Part shown: positions 42,452-51,187 of the stretch, piece by piece
Layout: each line of letters begins with the position of its first letter
How positions within the stretch are numbered: position 1 is the first letter of the stretch
Assembly (NCBI RefSeq): GCF_001629735.1
Contig: NZ_CP015224.1
Coordinates: 3,534,001 to 3,598,000, forward strand
DNA from: Lysinibacillus sphaericus
GTDB taxonomy: Bacteria; Bacillota; Bacilli; Bacillales_A; Planococcaceae
DNA length: 64,000 nt
Reading direction: 5' to 3'
Made by a program: the position numbers and the translations under genes
The notes under the pieces: model-generated
Seen by the model: the letters and a program-made list of their open reading frames with translations, nothing else
Database searches by the model: none
Told to the model about the DNA's origin: nothing

Positions 42452-43570
42452 TCACTCAGATAATTCACTTTGAAGACGCATCCTAAATTTTTCATCTGTA
42501 AGAAATTTCAATTGAAAACTATTCATACTAGTAGATAGTTTAATTTGTTCCATTGTATTTAAATCGTTAGCAAAAAAGGCTATCTCCGTCTGATTCCCTT
42601 CCTTATCCTTCGCATAGGCAGCTAGTGTCAATACGAAGGCTGTTGACCCTCCTTTTTGACCTGCGTGTGTAAGCCATTCTTGATTTTTCGGATTTTGCAT
42701 CAACTGTTCCATTACAGGATCTAAATATTTATGTATATCTTCAGTAAAGTAATTTTTACTGTTCAATTTTTCTAAAATAGATATGTAATCACTTGTTGAA
42801 GCCCTTATTAAACGATCAGACCATACCCTTTAAACATCCATATTGAGCATTTTTATGGCCTGAGCTTTCTGCTCTGTTGTTAAAGGTTCTTCTAGCCAAT
42901 TTTTGTGAATAGCCCATGCCCTTTCTCGATATTCAGCCATCCCCATATCTTTTAAGGCAGTTAGTGTTTCTTTTTCCGTTAGGCTCTTTTCATCTCGTAG
43001 TTGGATAGGGATATAGAGAGCACTTGTGATTGGATAGAGGGGTTCATGACCTTTTACACCCAGTTGAGTGAGAACCTCATTGATATTTTGAAGCCCTAGT
43101 ACATGCATTAAATAATCTGTATTGGCATTAGAACTATAAGTAATCATTCCATTCGCAACCTCGCTCAGCGGTACACTTTCCTTGCCATTGAGGTTTAACT
43201 GCGCTAGCCACGCTTCATGGGCGCCTCCATCTGTTTTAGGGATATAAAATGTCTCTATTTCCCTTAAGCGAACTTGTTGCTGAGGATTAATATGTCCATC
43301 TGCGGCTTGTTGAGCATATGCGATAGCTACGATGATTTTAACTGTACTGGCTAATGGTAGCTGTTCCATGGTGTTTAGTTCCACCCAATACTGCTGATTG
43401 TGTTGAATGGCTACTGAAACATTTTTATCAGCTCTATGTTCCTTTATAAATTGAACAATATATTCTGGGTCATCCTTCTTCATCTCTTTTTGAAATTTCC
43501 AAAATACTATACCTATGACAAACCCTGCACAAATTAAAAGGCCACCCATCATCCAGTATATTTTTTTCAC
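42452..43570 (-). pseudogene. Serine hydrolase (class A beta-lactamase fold) split by TAA
   Basis: GTG start at 43570 after GGAGGG. The first 246 codons encode a membrane anchor (residues 4-25) and a beta-lactamase-like domain with LPLASTVKI (SxxK nucleophile) and TYSSNANTD (SxN). An in-frame TAA at 42830-42832 ends it after MLNMDV. The same frame then runs on without a shift: RVWSDRLIRASTSDYISILE into a 104-codon tail with QKGGSTAFVL, the third (KTG-like) active-site motif. A single nonsense mutation thus removes a catalytic element. Confidence 0.85.
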
Positions 43571-43865
43571 TTTAATCCCTCCATCACTCTGCTACTTCCA
43601 CCAACCATTGCTGTAATGCTGTAGACAACTGGTTTAATTGCAACGCTATTTCTGTGTTTGCTTCATCTTTATGACATTACTGCTGGTTAAGCGTTTTTTC
43701 GACGGACCTAAACATATAACTGGCAGTAACATTGATCTAGCGCAACCAATGTTACTGTATCATTGTTCAGTAAATAAACACGACGGTTAGCACTTTTTTA
43801 TTTTTCAAAAGCTGAAGAAGTCTTGCTTTAATACCAAAGCTTTATTTAATTTGATAGGAAGAAAC
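43571..43865. other. Gene-free stretch with a possible gene tail
   Basis: On the minus strand a short frame at about 43588-43680 reads HKDEANTEIALQLNQLSTAL and ends just before the serine hydrolase ribosome site. It may be the decayed 3' end of an upstream gene. Nothing else is seen. Confidence 0.35.
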
Positions 43866-43912
43866 AAAAACCCATCTATAATCTCCATTTACGTGAGATT
43901 TAGGTGGGTTTT
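43866..43912 (-). terminator. Terminator after the small membrane protein gene
   Basis: AAAACCCATCTATAATCTC pairs imperfectly with GAGATTTAGGTGGGTTTT; the minus strand has a T run. Confidence 0.75.
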
Positions 43913-43924
43913 GAATGTGTTAAT

Positions 43925-44143
43925 TTAGTCATCGCCCCTCTTCTTGATAAATAAAACTAATGCTAATGAAGCCAAAAAGAATAAACTTAGATGGAAACTT
44001 AATAAATTAGCAATGTATTGAATGTAATAATGAGTATTAAGTATTGAACTTTGTTGTAGCATTAAAGTAGAAATAATTGTCGGACTAAATAACGAAATAA
44101 CAGCAATAAAAATTATACAACTTGAAAAAATTTTTTTATCCAA
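43925..44143 (-). CDS. Small membrane protein (72 aa)
   Basis: A TTG start at 44143 follows ATAGGTGA; the frame opens at another TTG, 44158. Two hydrophobic helices (about 6-26 and 42-62) are separated by a Gln/Ser/Asn-rich loop, and the C-terminus is KKRGDD. No family recognised. It lies just downstream of a decayed secreted-protein gene, with which it probably formed an operon. Confidence 0.55.
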   Translation of the reverse strand: MDKKIFSSCIIFIAVISLFSPTIISTLMLQQSSILNTHYYIQYIANLLSFHLSLFFLASLALVLFIKKRGDD

Positions 44144-44164
44144 AAAATCACCTATCAATTCTGT

Positions 44165-44837
44165 TTATACATATCTATAAGTTTTTGTATAGGATACTCC
44201 CACTGGTTTTCCTGCAACCCCACTCCCAGCACAAACATATTTAGTAGAAATAATTTGTCTTTCAGGAACCCAATAATCAAAATGATACTGATCAAGTACA
44301 GGATAAGCGCTTAATTCTACTCGTCTTACTTTTTTCCATTGTGGTTAGCTGAAGCTGTATATTTACCAGTTTAGCTTACCGCATGTGTACTTGAAACACT
44401 AAACCCAACTGCAATGGAAACAGCATTTTTATTAAAACCGCTTATTGTACCATCAAGAGTAGCTGAAGCTGAAAAAGTATTAGTTAAGCTCATCTCTATT
44501 CCTGGTTCTCCCCATAACGTATTAAGCAATTGTGTACCTTGAGTTCTACCGGCAAGAAATACATTGTCTGCATACGGTACGAATGCGCTCATTGGTTGGA
44601 CACGTAAATTTTCTTCGACATTTTCTTCAATTGTTCTATTACGATCAATAACTGTTACAGTTAAAATATTTTCATCTTCATATAACTATTGACAGCATTT
44701 TCGAAATCTAATTCAGAATTGTAATTTGCTCTATCGACTACTATTTCCTCATTATTTAATTCTGCAGCAGAACTTGGTGTAATTGAAAACCCTAAAAATA
44801 ACAATAATCCTAAAAATGTTAACAATAAGTATCTCAT
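44165..44837 (-). pseudogene. Decayed secreted protein gene
   Basis: ATG 44837 begins a signal peptide (MRYLLLTFLGLLLFLGFSIT, then PSSAAELNNEE). Near 44685 the frame shifts to YEDENILTVTVIDRNRTIEE, continuing to GEPGIEMSLTNTFSASATLD and a stop after HAVS. It then continues in frame (TGKYTASANHNGK) and shifts again to KKVRRVELSAYPVLDQYHFD, ending KTYRYV. Three lesions in about 670 bases. No family recognised; the composition is that of a beta-rich exported protein. Confidence 0.75.
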
Positions 44838-45124
44838 TACTTCAATCCTATTTAATTTTGGAAAATATTTTACAACTAATTAATATGGTAACATATATGG
44901 AAAATATTAAAACATTCATTTATGTTATCTTAGACCTTTTCAATTTTTAATAAAAAAAACATAATCATTTTTAATCTTTAATAAAATTAGATTTAAATGA
45001 TTATGTCTATTTTAAATATTAAGCATAGTTTACCTGACACGTTTTAAATCCTGACTTTTAAAAAAAGACTTGTCCCTCATAGTGGCATCAATATTTAAGG
45101 TCATTACATTATAAGCTAAATACT

Positions 45125-45568
45125 CTAATGAATTAATGAAGCTCTTAAAGTATTTATGCCATTTTCTAAGTATCCTTTGAGACAGGTTAATGTATAAATC
45201 CAGCCTTCTTTTTGGCCCATCATTTTCGTCACAATTTCCGGATCATGTGCGTTCAGTCCTAATTCCACTACCTCAATGATTGTCTCACCTTGATATTCCT
45301 CAAGAGTCATAGTAACAATCGTCACTTCACCATGCTCCTCCCCCCAAGAAAATACAATTTTTTTGTTAGTCTCTATTTCAAGTACAGAGATAATTCCTTC
45401 TGCACTATACTCCTCGTATCTCAATGTAATCCTCTTCCCCTCTGCCCATCTTTCAGAGCTACTAGAAAACCAATAATGTCCTATTTCAGTAGGGGAAATA
45501 ATGGCTTCAAAAACTTTATGAGCTGGCTGCTTGATTTTTAATTTAGTCGTCACATTCGTATTCATCAT
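45125..45568 (-). CDS. SRPBCC (AHSA1-type) domain protein
   Basis: 147 residues; two adjacent ATGs (45568/45565), RBS AAGGA. START/AHSA1 pattern: TTKLKIKQPAHKVFEAIISPTEIGHYWF, IVFSWG, TIVTMTLEEYQGETIIEVVE and GWIYTLTCLKGYLENG. Such proteins form a ligand-binding cavity or act as Hsp90-activator-like factors. Ligand unknown. Confidence 0.9.
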   Translation of the reverse strand: MMNTNVTTKLKIKQPAHKVFEAIISPTEIGHYWFSSSSERWAEGKRITLRYEEYSAEGIISVLEIETNKKIVFSWGEEHGEVTIVTMTLEEYQGETIIEVVELGLNAHDPEIVTKMMGQKEGWIYTLTCLKGYLENGINTLRASLIH

Positions 45569-45649
45569 CGATCATCTTCCTTTTTATAGTGTCTATCTAT
45601 CACATTCGCCAAATTATCCCTCTTCCCTCTCTTTTATTAAAAATTTAAT

Positions 45650-45684
45650 AAAAAAATGCGATTCCCCTCATGGTAGAATCGCAC
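45650..45684 (-). terminator. Terminator after the second TCS operon
   Basis: Minus strand TGCGATTC/GAATCGCA then T7. Confidence 0.85.
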
Positions 45685-45686
45685 CT

Positions 45687-46835
45687 TTACAATGGTAAAA
45701 TGACCTCAAATCTTGTACCGACATTCAATGTACTGTTAACATTTATTTTACCTTGATGTTTTTCAACGATTGTTCTTACAATAGATAAACCTAACCCCGA
45801 ACCACCTAACTCACGAGCTCGGGAATGATCGACACGGTAAAATGGCTCAAAAATATAATGTAGCTGATCTTTTGGTATCCCTATTCCTGAATCTTCAATT
45901 GAAATATGAGTAGCTCCATTTTTAACACGCCCTCGAACTTCAATCATTCCATTTTTATGATTGTACTTAATTGCATTTTCAATCATATTATAAAAAACTC
46001 TATAGAGTAATGTTTGATTTCCCTTTATTGTTTCAACATCAATATTGACAGAAATAGTAATGTTTTTTTCTAAACATAAAGACTGTAATTCCTGTGTTAT
46101 CGTGTCAAGCATTGTTCTAAGCTCAATATCATCTGTAAAATGTTCCGTTTGTTCATAGGCTAATGCTAAAAGATCATTTACCACTTGGATGAGCCTTTGT
46201 GTACCTTCCTCTGTCACCTCTAGCGTTTCCTTATAATCTTCTACTGTCGGAGATTTTTCTAGTTTTAAAACCTGGATACCTGCCATCATTGTTGTTAGTG
46301 GCGTTCTCAATTCATGTGCTGCATTTGCGGCAAAGCCCTTTTGGTAAAGAAACGATTTTTCCAAGCGATCTAGCATGTGATTAAATGAAACTGTAAGATC
46401 CCCCATTTCATCTTTAGTAGAAATATGTTCAATACGTTGAGATAAATTATGTTCGCTTATATTTCCGATTTTTTGCCTAAGATCATGAACTGGCTTTAAA
46501 GCCCGACCAGCCACTACATAAATCGAAGCTATCCCTGCTACAATAATAATTAACATCCAAATGACACTCTGATTGATAAATTTCTTTTTCGCCTCTCTTA
46601 CATCCGTAATCTTTATCTGAGCAACGATATCCTGATTCATCTTGGTTTCTACTGCCGACTCATCCATGATTTCCTTGTGAAGACTATTTTCTTGATTGAG
46701 TAGCGATGACGTAATAGGTTGAACGATTTTCTCTTCAGCACTATAAATCGATAATAGCGTTAGTAAAATGGTAACCACTATAAAAATACAGCCAGTTAAA
46801 AGTGTTAGTCTCATTCTTAATGATAAGTTATTCAT
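45687..46835 (-). CDS. Sensor histidine kinase (second two-component system)
   Basis: 382 residues from ATG 46835 (AGAGG upstream), overlapping the regulator gene by 8 bases. First membrane helix about 10-32, short outer domain, second helix about 88-108, HAMP (LRQKIGNISEHNLSQRIEHI), HisKA with GFAANAAHELRTPLTT, and HATPase with YNMIENAIKYNHKNG and LGGSGLGLSIVRTIVEKH. The short extracytoplasmic region suggests sensing within or near the membrane. Confidence 0.92.
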   Translation of the reverse strand: MNNLSLRMRLTLLTGCIFIVVTILLTLLSIYSAEEKIVQPITSSLLNQENSLHKEIMDESAVETKMNQDIVAQIKITDVREAKKKFINQSVIWMLIIIVAGIASIYVVAGRALKPVHDLRQKIGNISEHNLSQRIEHISTKDEMGDLTVSFNHMLDRLEKSFLYQKGFAANAAHELRTPLTTMMAGIQVLKLEKSPTVEDYKETLEVTEEGTQRLIQVVNDLLALAYEQTEHFTDDIELRTMLDTITQELQSLCLEKNITISVNIDVETIKGNQTLLYRVFYNMIENAIKYNHKNGMIEVRGRVKNGATHISIEDSGIGIPKDQLHYIFEPFYRVDHSRARELGGSGLGLSIVRTIVEKHQGKINVNSTLNVGTRFEVILPL

Positions 46836-47520
46836 GGGAACCTCTATCATTTTCTGTAATGATATAACCTTGTCCTCGGATTGTCTGAATCACTTCTATT
46901 TCCCCCAAAACATCTGCTATTTTTTTCCGTAATGAATGGATATGGAACTTGAGTGAATTTGAAAATAAATCCGTTTCACTGTCCCATACATGCTCTATCA
47001 ACTCCTCTGAACTAATTACTTTATTTTGATGTAGCATGAGATATTCTAAAATAGCATATTCCTTTTTGGTAACATGTATCATCTCACCATCCACTAAAAC
47101 TATTTTCTTTGAGCTATCAAGTGTTATATTTTCAAAAGATATAATGGCACTTTTTTGACTAAAAGACCGCCTTAATAAGTTGCGTATACGCGCATCCAAC
47201 TCTTGAAAATCAAAGGGCTTTATTAAATAATCATTGGCTCCACAATCAAGACCCATTATTTTATCATGAATAGCTGAACGTGCTGAAAGGATAAGTATTT
47301 TCACATCCTCGTTCTGAACTCGAATCTGCTCTAACACCTCTATGCCATCCATTTTGGGTAGGTTTAAATCCAATATAATAAGGTCATATTCATTGATTTC
47401 GAATAATTCTAATGCTTCCTTACCATCAAAAGCTGTATCAACGGCATAGCCAGATTTCTTTAACCCTTTAGAGATGATCCTGGATAAGACAGCCTCATCT
47501 TCGACCAATAAAAGTTTCAT
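46828..47520 (-). CDS. OmpR-family response regulator (second two-component system)
   Basis: 230 residues: receiver domain with ED7-8, phospho-acceptor Asp51 (LIILDLNLP), LSARSA and YLIKPF, then winged helix with HIHSLRKKIADV and GYIITEN. Upstream lies a gene for a small exported protein whose promoter bears an 11-base-period direct repeat, a probable target of this regulator. Confidence 0.92.
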   Translation of the reverse strand: MKLLLVEDEAVLSRIISKGLKKSGYAVDTAFDGKEALELFEINEYDLIILDLNLPKMDGIEVLEQIRVQNEDVKILILSARSAIHDKIMGLDCGANDYLIKPFDFQELDARIRNLLRRSFSQKSAIISFENITLDSSKKIVLVDGEMIHVTKKEYAILEYLMLHQNKVISSEELIEHVWDSETDLFSNSLKFHIHSLRKKIADVLGEIEVIQTIRGQGYIITENDRGSHE

Positions 47521-47683
47521 TCGTTCTATCCACCTTTAAAAATCAGACTTTTTTAACGAACCGTTAGTTTCATAAATTTTCTAACAAACACGTTCTACTC
47601 CTTTGTCCTAGAATAGCCTACTTGAATTAGCTTTTAAAATAATTTAAATTAACTAACACTTGTCTCTTTTACCTTTACATAGT

Positions 47684-47721
47684 AAGAAGCTTGTTTTGAA
47701 AAATCAAAACAAGCTTCTTTT
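47684..47721. terminator. Hairpin after the exported protein gene
   Basis: AAGAAGCTTGTTTTG pairs with CAAAACAAGCTTCTT; a strong stem just past the stop codon. Confidence 0.7.
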
Positions 47722-47723
47722 CA

Positions 47724-48041
47724 TTACTTATCCTTTTCCCCGCCATCAACTATTGTAGTTGTCATCATCACAGCACCCTCAGGAATAGCTGGCATTTTAC
47801 CAGGTTCAAATGTTTTTACGCTCACTTTTACTGATTCTTTTTCATCTACTTTTGTTTTTTTCATTAACAAGCCTTTATGAACCTCCTTTTTCTCTCCAGG
47901 CTTAAGTATCTTCATATCAGCCTTGATTGATTGTGCCCCTTTTTCATTCTCATCATTTGAAGAAGCTAATGCAGAAAATGAAAAACCACTTGTTAATAAC
48001 CCTAATGCTAGTGTTCCTACCCCTAATGCTCTTAATTTCAT
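47724..48041 (-). CDS. Small exported protein (105 aa)
   Basis: RBS TTGGAGGG. Signal peptide MKLRALGVGTLALGLLTSGF with likely cleavage after ALA. The mature part is Lys/Glu-rich, with an EKGAQSIKADMKILKPGEKK segment and an MTTTIVDGGEKDK end. No family recognised and no Cys. Being just upstream of a two-component operon on the same strand, with a regulator-type direct repeat at its promoter, it is probably a target or modulator of that system. Confidence 0.75.
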   Translation of the reverse strand: MKLRALGVGTLALGLLTSGFSFSALASSNDENEKGAQSIKADMKILKPGEKKEVHKGLLMKKTKVDEKESVKVSVKTFEPGKMPAIPEGAVMMTTTIVDGGEKDK

Positions 48042-48065
48042 AAATATCCCTCCAAGAAAATGATT

Positions 48066-48120
48066 TGTAACAATAGTTACAGACCAAGTATATCGATTGC
48101 TAGGTTAGAGGAAGGTTAGA
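48066..48120 (-). promoter_or_regulatory. Promoter/operator of the exported protein gene
   Basis: The minus strand has TCTAACC-TTCC-TCTAACC (48103-48120), an 11-base-period direct repeat. Ten bases later comes TATACT (candidate -10), so the repeat covers the -35 zone. A perfect TGTAAC-AATA-GTTACA inverted repeat lies at 48066-48081, in the leader. OmpR-type regulators favour such direct repeats. Confidence 0.55.
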
Positions 48121-48261
48121 TTATATAATAATTGATGATTTTCTTATACATTCCTATAATGTTCAAAATTTCGCTGACATATCTGTTTTGAATATCGATC
48201 ATCATTCCTTTTTATAGTATATTTACGCTTTTATATACTCTTCTTATGAACATAAATTCAA

Positions 48262-48298
48262 TAAAAAAAGTACGATTCTTCTGCTGAAAGAATCGCAC
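48262..48298 (-). terminator. Terminator after the ABC-F gene
   Basis: Minus strand GCGATTCTT/AAGAATCGT then T7. Confidence 0.85.
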
Positions 48299-48306
48299 CT
48301 TTACAT

Positions 48307-49755
48307 TTAAAATATCTTATTATTTTTTATTGTGAGGTGTATGTCTGCTACATTTTCGATAAAATTTTTATCATGGGTCACGAAGATTACGGTCCCCTCA
48401 TAAGCCGTTATAAATTGCTCTAGCGCTTCTAATGCTTGAATATCTAAGAAGTTGGTTGGCTCATCCAATAACAGTATATTATAGTTTCCCAAAAACAGAT
48501 AACATAGCTGGAGGCGTATTGCTTCCCCACCGCTTAATGAGTTCACACTCTTTTGTATATCAGTTCCTACAAATTGCATGGAACTTAAAATATTTCTTAA
48601 AAAGCCTTCATCGTAATCAGCGCGATTTTTTAAAAATTGGAGAACTGTTTCCTCACTTTTAAATTGATAGCTCATTTGATTAAAATAGCCGACTTTAGCC
48701 TTAGGAGAAATGGTCAATCCCTCCCCATTAGTTGCAATATATCGTAATAATGTACTCTTTCCGCAACCATTACTACCTGTAAGCACAATTTTTTTACCCA
48801 ATGGTATTTGGAAGTTTACTTCTTCCAATAGTGCTTTTCCCGGAACGTGTAACGTGAATTGATCTGCCATAATCGGAAATTTATTGTGCAGTTCTAAAGC
48901 TTTCGATTGTCGAAAAACTATTTTTCTGTCTACCTGCACCGCATCTACTTTCTGAAGCTTCTCTATTCGCTGTTCTATTGCCTTGGCTGCCCGTTGTACG
49001 TTTTTTTGACTTGTACCTTTGGACTTTGTCATAAACGTAAGGTTCGGTTTTGCATGAGCTTCTCTTTTTGACATGTTACCTGCTTGGGTAATTTTTTCAG
49101 CCTTTTTCATTTTATCTTCAGCAGATTTTTCAAGACGACTTCTTTCTTTCAAGTACAAGTCATGCGCCTGACGTTGTTGATCTCGCTCCAGCTGCTTTTG
49201 CCAAGCATAATTACTATAATTGCCCGAATAAATGTTTACTGTGCCCCCATCAATCTCCCAAATTGTTGTGACCAATTCATCCAGAACCGCTCGATCATGG
49301 CTAATTAGTACGAGCGCACCATAGTAATAACGCAATTCATCCACTAGAAATGAAATACCCTCTTGATCTAAATGTGTCGTTGGCTCATCAATGAGCAGTG
49401 CCTCCTTATAATAGGAGAATAATTGAGCTAACTTTAATCTCGTTTGCTCTCCACCACTTAGTCCCTCAGAATTTGATGGAATAGCTAATTTCCCTAATAA
49501 CTGTCCCTCCGCCTCTACGAGCATTGGTGCTTCCATTTGTTCAAAATAACCGAAATGTACATGACTTTTTACTATCCCACTTGTGGGCTGAATCTTGCTA
49601 GCCAGTATCTTCATTAATGTACTTTTCCCAGCGCCATTTTTCCCAACGATACCGATACGATCAAATTGGTGAATGGCCAATTTTTCAATGTTTAAAATCT
49701 CTTTATCTAAATAACTTACAATTAGGCGATCTAATTCAAAGCAAACTTTTTCCAT
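48307..49755 (-). CDS. ABC-F ribosomal protection protein (Msr/Vga type)
   Basis: 482 residues, ATG 49755 after GGGAGG. Two ABC domains with Walker A IVGKNGAGKST and LTGSNGCGKST, signatures LSGGEQTRLKLAQ and LSGGEAIRLQLCY, and Walker B LLIDEPTTHLD and LLLDEPTNFLD. Between them is a charged helical linker (about 180-290) that reaches the ribosomal P/E site in antibiotic-resistance members. No membrane part. Similar in plan and sequence to MsrA. The 400-base leader with two leader peptides and attenuator stems strongly suggests induction by ribosome-targeting drugs. Confidence 0.9.
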   Translation of the reverse strand: MEKVCFELDRLIVSYLDKEILNIEKLAIHQFDRIGIVGKNGAGKSTLMKILASKIQPTSGIVKSHVHFGYFEQMEAPMLVEAEGQLLGKLAIPSNSEGLSGGEQTRLKLAQLFSYYKEALLIDEPTTHLDQEGISFLVDELRYYYGALVLISHDRAVLDELVTTIWEIDGGTVNIYSGNYSNYAWQKQLERDQQRQAHDLYLKERSRLEKSAEDKMKKAEKITQAGNMSKREAHAKPNLTFMTKSKGTSQKNVQRAAKAIEQRIEKLQKVDAVQVDRKIVFRQSKALELHNKFPIMADQFTLHVPGKALLEEVNFQIPLGKKIVLTGSNGCGKSTLLRYIATNGEGLTISPKAKVGYFNQMSYQFKSEETVLQFLKNRADYDEGFLRNILSSMQFVGTDIQKSVNSLSGGEAIRLQLCYLFLGNYNILLLDEPTNFLDIQALEALEQFITAYEGTVIFVTHDKNFIENVADIHLTIKNNKIF

Positions 49756-49767
49756 ACGACTACCTCC

Positions 49768-49833
49768 CGAAATTGAATCATTTCGTATCGATAGCTATGG
49801 TACCGATACGAGCTTTTAGTTCAAGCTCGTATC
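49768..49833 (-). promoter_or_regulatory. Translational attenuator of the ABC-F gene
   Basis: Three stems use overlapping segments. 1:2 is GATACGAGCTT/AAGCTCGTATC (49823-49833 with 49805-49815). 2:3 is CGTATCG/CGATACG (49804-49810 with 49784-49790). 3:4 is CGAAAT/ATTTCG (49780-49785 with 49768-49773), touching the GGGAGG ribosome site. Stalling on the second leader would open 1:2, allow 2:3 and free the ribosome site, the ErmC logic. Confidence 0.75.
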
Positions 49834-49855
49834 AAAAGAATAATAGCATATGCAT
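49832..49855 (-). CDS. Leader peptide 2 of the ABC-F gene (MHMLLFF)
   Basis: Seven codons with a near-perfect AAGGAGG ribosome site 8 bases upstream. It ends inside the first attenuator stem. It matches the placement of stalling peptides in translational attenuators. Its sequence is not one I know. Confidence 0.6.
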   Translation of the reverse strand: MHMLLFF

Positions 49856-49992
49856 GATCTATTCCTCCTTATTGGATAAAGCAACCAATCACAGACAATT
49901 TGCCTGTAATCCAAGTAACTAGAATATATTTAGAGATTATGTCTCTACATAAAGGCGTGAGCTATTCTATTTCTTGTATGATAGAAGATGAT

Positions 49993-50023
49993 TAAAAAAG
50001 GACAGACTATCTCGTATACTCTG
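49993..50023 (-). terminator. Transcription attenuator in the ABC-F leader
   Basis: Minus strand CAGAGTATA/ATAGTCTG hairpin with one internal mismatch, followed by TCCTTTTTT. It lies between the two leader peptides and is a candidate premature terminator. Confidence 0.5.
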
Positions 50024-50052
50024 GCTTCACAAACCGTTTTGACCCTATTCAG

Positions 50053-50097
50053 TTATTGGCTTAAATCAGGGCAACGTCGCCTCATCGAATATGTCAT
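50053..50097 (-). CDS. Leader peptide 1 of the ABC-F gene (ErmD-leader-like)
   Basis: Fourteen residues, MTYSMRRRCPDLSQ, after GGGAGGG. The ErmD/ErmK leader as I recall it is MTHSMRLRFPTLNQ: same length, same start MTxSMR, and same Pro, Leu and Gln near the end. The Arg-x-Arg (+X+) feature that stalls macrolide-bound ribosomes is kept as RRR. This implies macrolide or ketolide induction. Confidence 0.78.
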   Translation of the reverse strand: MTYSMRRRCPDLSQ

Positions 50098-50130
50098 TTT
50101 TTAATAACCCTCCCAAAAAGTGTTATGACT

Positions 50131-50158
50131 ATTATAAATATTTTTTCTAATTAGTCAA
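50131..50158 (-). promoter_or_regulatory. Promoter of the ABC-F leader transcript
   Basis: Minus strand TTGACT (50153-50158), 16-base spacer, TATAAT (50131-50136). A strong SigA-type promoter about 35 bases before the first leader codon. Confidence 0.8.
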
Positions 50159-50297
50159 GGTCTTCCAGACTAAAGACGTGTAAAAAAAGGACGATATATC
50201 CTAAATGAACATTACAAAAAAAGTATATCATTTGGTGAAAACCTGATATAGTATGGATTTAAGAAAAAATCTAATTTGATATGGTGGTGTTATGTGA

Positions 50298-51137
50298 ATG
50301 AAAAAATACGTAATGGATATTTTAATGATTATGCTTGGATCACTGCTCTTTGCCCTGGCAGTTAACTTATTTGTTATTCCGAATGATTTGGGTGAAGGTG
50401 GCGTAACGGGTTTAACGATTATAGCCTATTATCTTTTCGGATGGTCTCCGAGTATTGTCAGCTTTATTATGAATGCAGCTTTACTAATAGTTGGCTATAA
50501 ATTTCTAAATAGACAAACAACAATTTATACGATTATTGCCGTCTCATTCCATTCTTTATTCTTACATTTAACGGAATCTTGGTCGATTTCCTCAAATGAA
50601 ATTATCGTTAATACGATTTTTGGTGGAGTATTTGCTGGGGTCGGTATTGGTTTAATTATTCGAGTTGGAGGTACAACTGCTGGTTCTACGATTTTAGCTA
50701 GAATCACCAACAAATACCTTGGTTGGAGTATTAGCTATGGACTTTTATTCTTTGATTTAATCGTTGCTTTTTCATCTTATTTTATCATCGGTGCAGAGGC
50801 ATTAATGTTAACGATAATCATGCTTTATGTTGGTACAAAGGTGATGGAGTTCGTTATCGAAGGAGTTAATCCTAAAAAAGCAATTACAATCATCTCTAAA
50901 AAACCTGAAGACATTGCTGGACAGGTAACTGCTTACATGAACCGTGGCGTTACGGTACTTTCTGGTCATGGCTATTATACAAAGGAACAAAAAGAAATTT
51001 TATATATCGTCATTAGTAAGCAAGAAGTTGTAAAGCTCAAAAAAATAGTTAAAGAAGTCGACAAGGATGCCTTTATTGCCATTCATGATGTAAGGGATGT
51101 TTTTGGAGAAGGCTTTATTGAATTAGCAAAATCATAA
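50298..51137 (+). CDS. YitT family membrane protein
   Basis: 279 residues, RBS GGTGG. Five membrane helices in the YitT_membrane part (1-170: LFVIPNDLGEGGVTGLTIIAYYLFG, GGTTAGSTILARI), then a cytoplasmic DUF2179 domain (about 190-275: KAITIISKKPEDIAGQVTAYMNRGVTVLSGHGYYT). The family is widespread in Firmicutes; function is unknown. Monocistronic. Confidence 0.92.
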   Translation: MKKYVMDILMIMLGSLLFALAVNLFVIPNDLGEGGVTGLTIIAYYLFGWSPSIVSFIMNAALLIVGYKFLNRQTTIYTIIAVSFHSLFLHLTESWSISSNEIIVNTIFGGVFAGVGIGLIIRVGGTTAGSTILARITNKYLGWSISYGLLFFDLIVAFSSYFIIGAEALMLTIIMLYVGTKVMEFVIEGVNPKKAITIISKKPEDIAGQVTAYMNRGVTVLSGHGYYTKEQKEILYIVISKQEVVKLKKIVKEVDKDAFIAIHDVRDVFGEGFIELAKS

Positions 51138-51143
51138 GATAGT

Positions 51144-51184
51144 CAAAACACCTTTTGGATGTGACAACAAAAAGGTGTTTTTTC
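51144..51184. terminator. Bidirectional terminator
   Basis: AAAACACCTTTT pairs with AAAAGGTGTTTT, between convergent yitT-type and ddl genes. Confidence 0.85.
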
Positions 51185-51187
51185 TAT

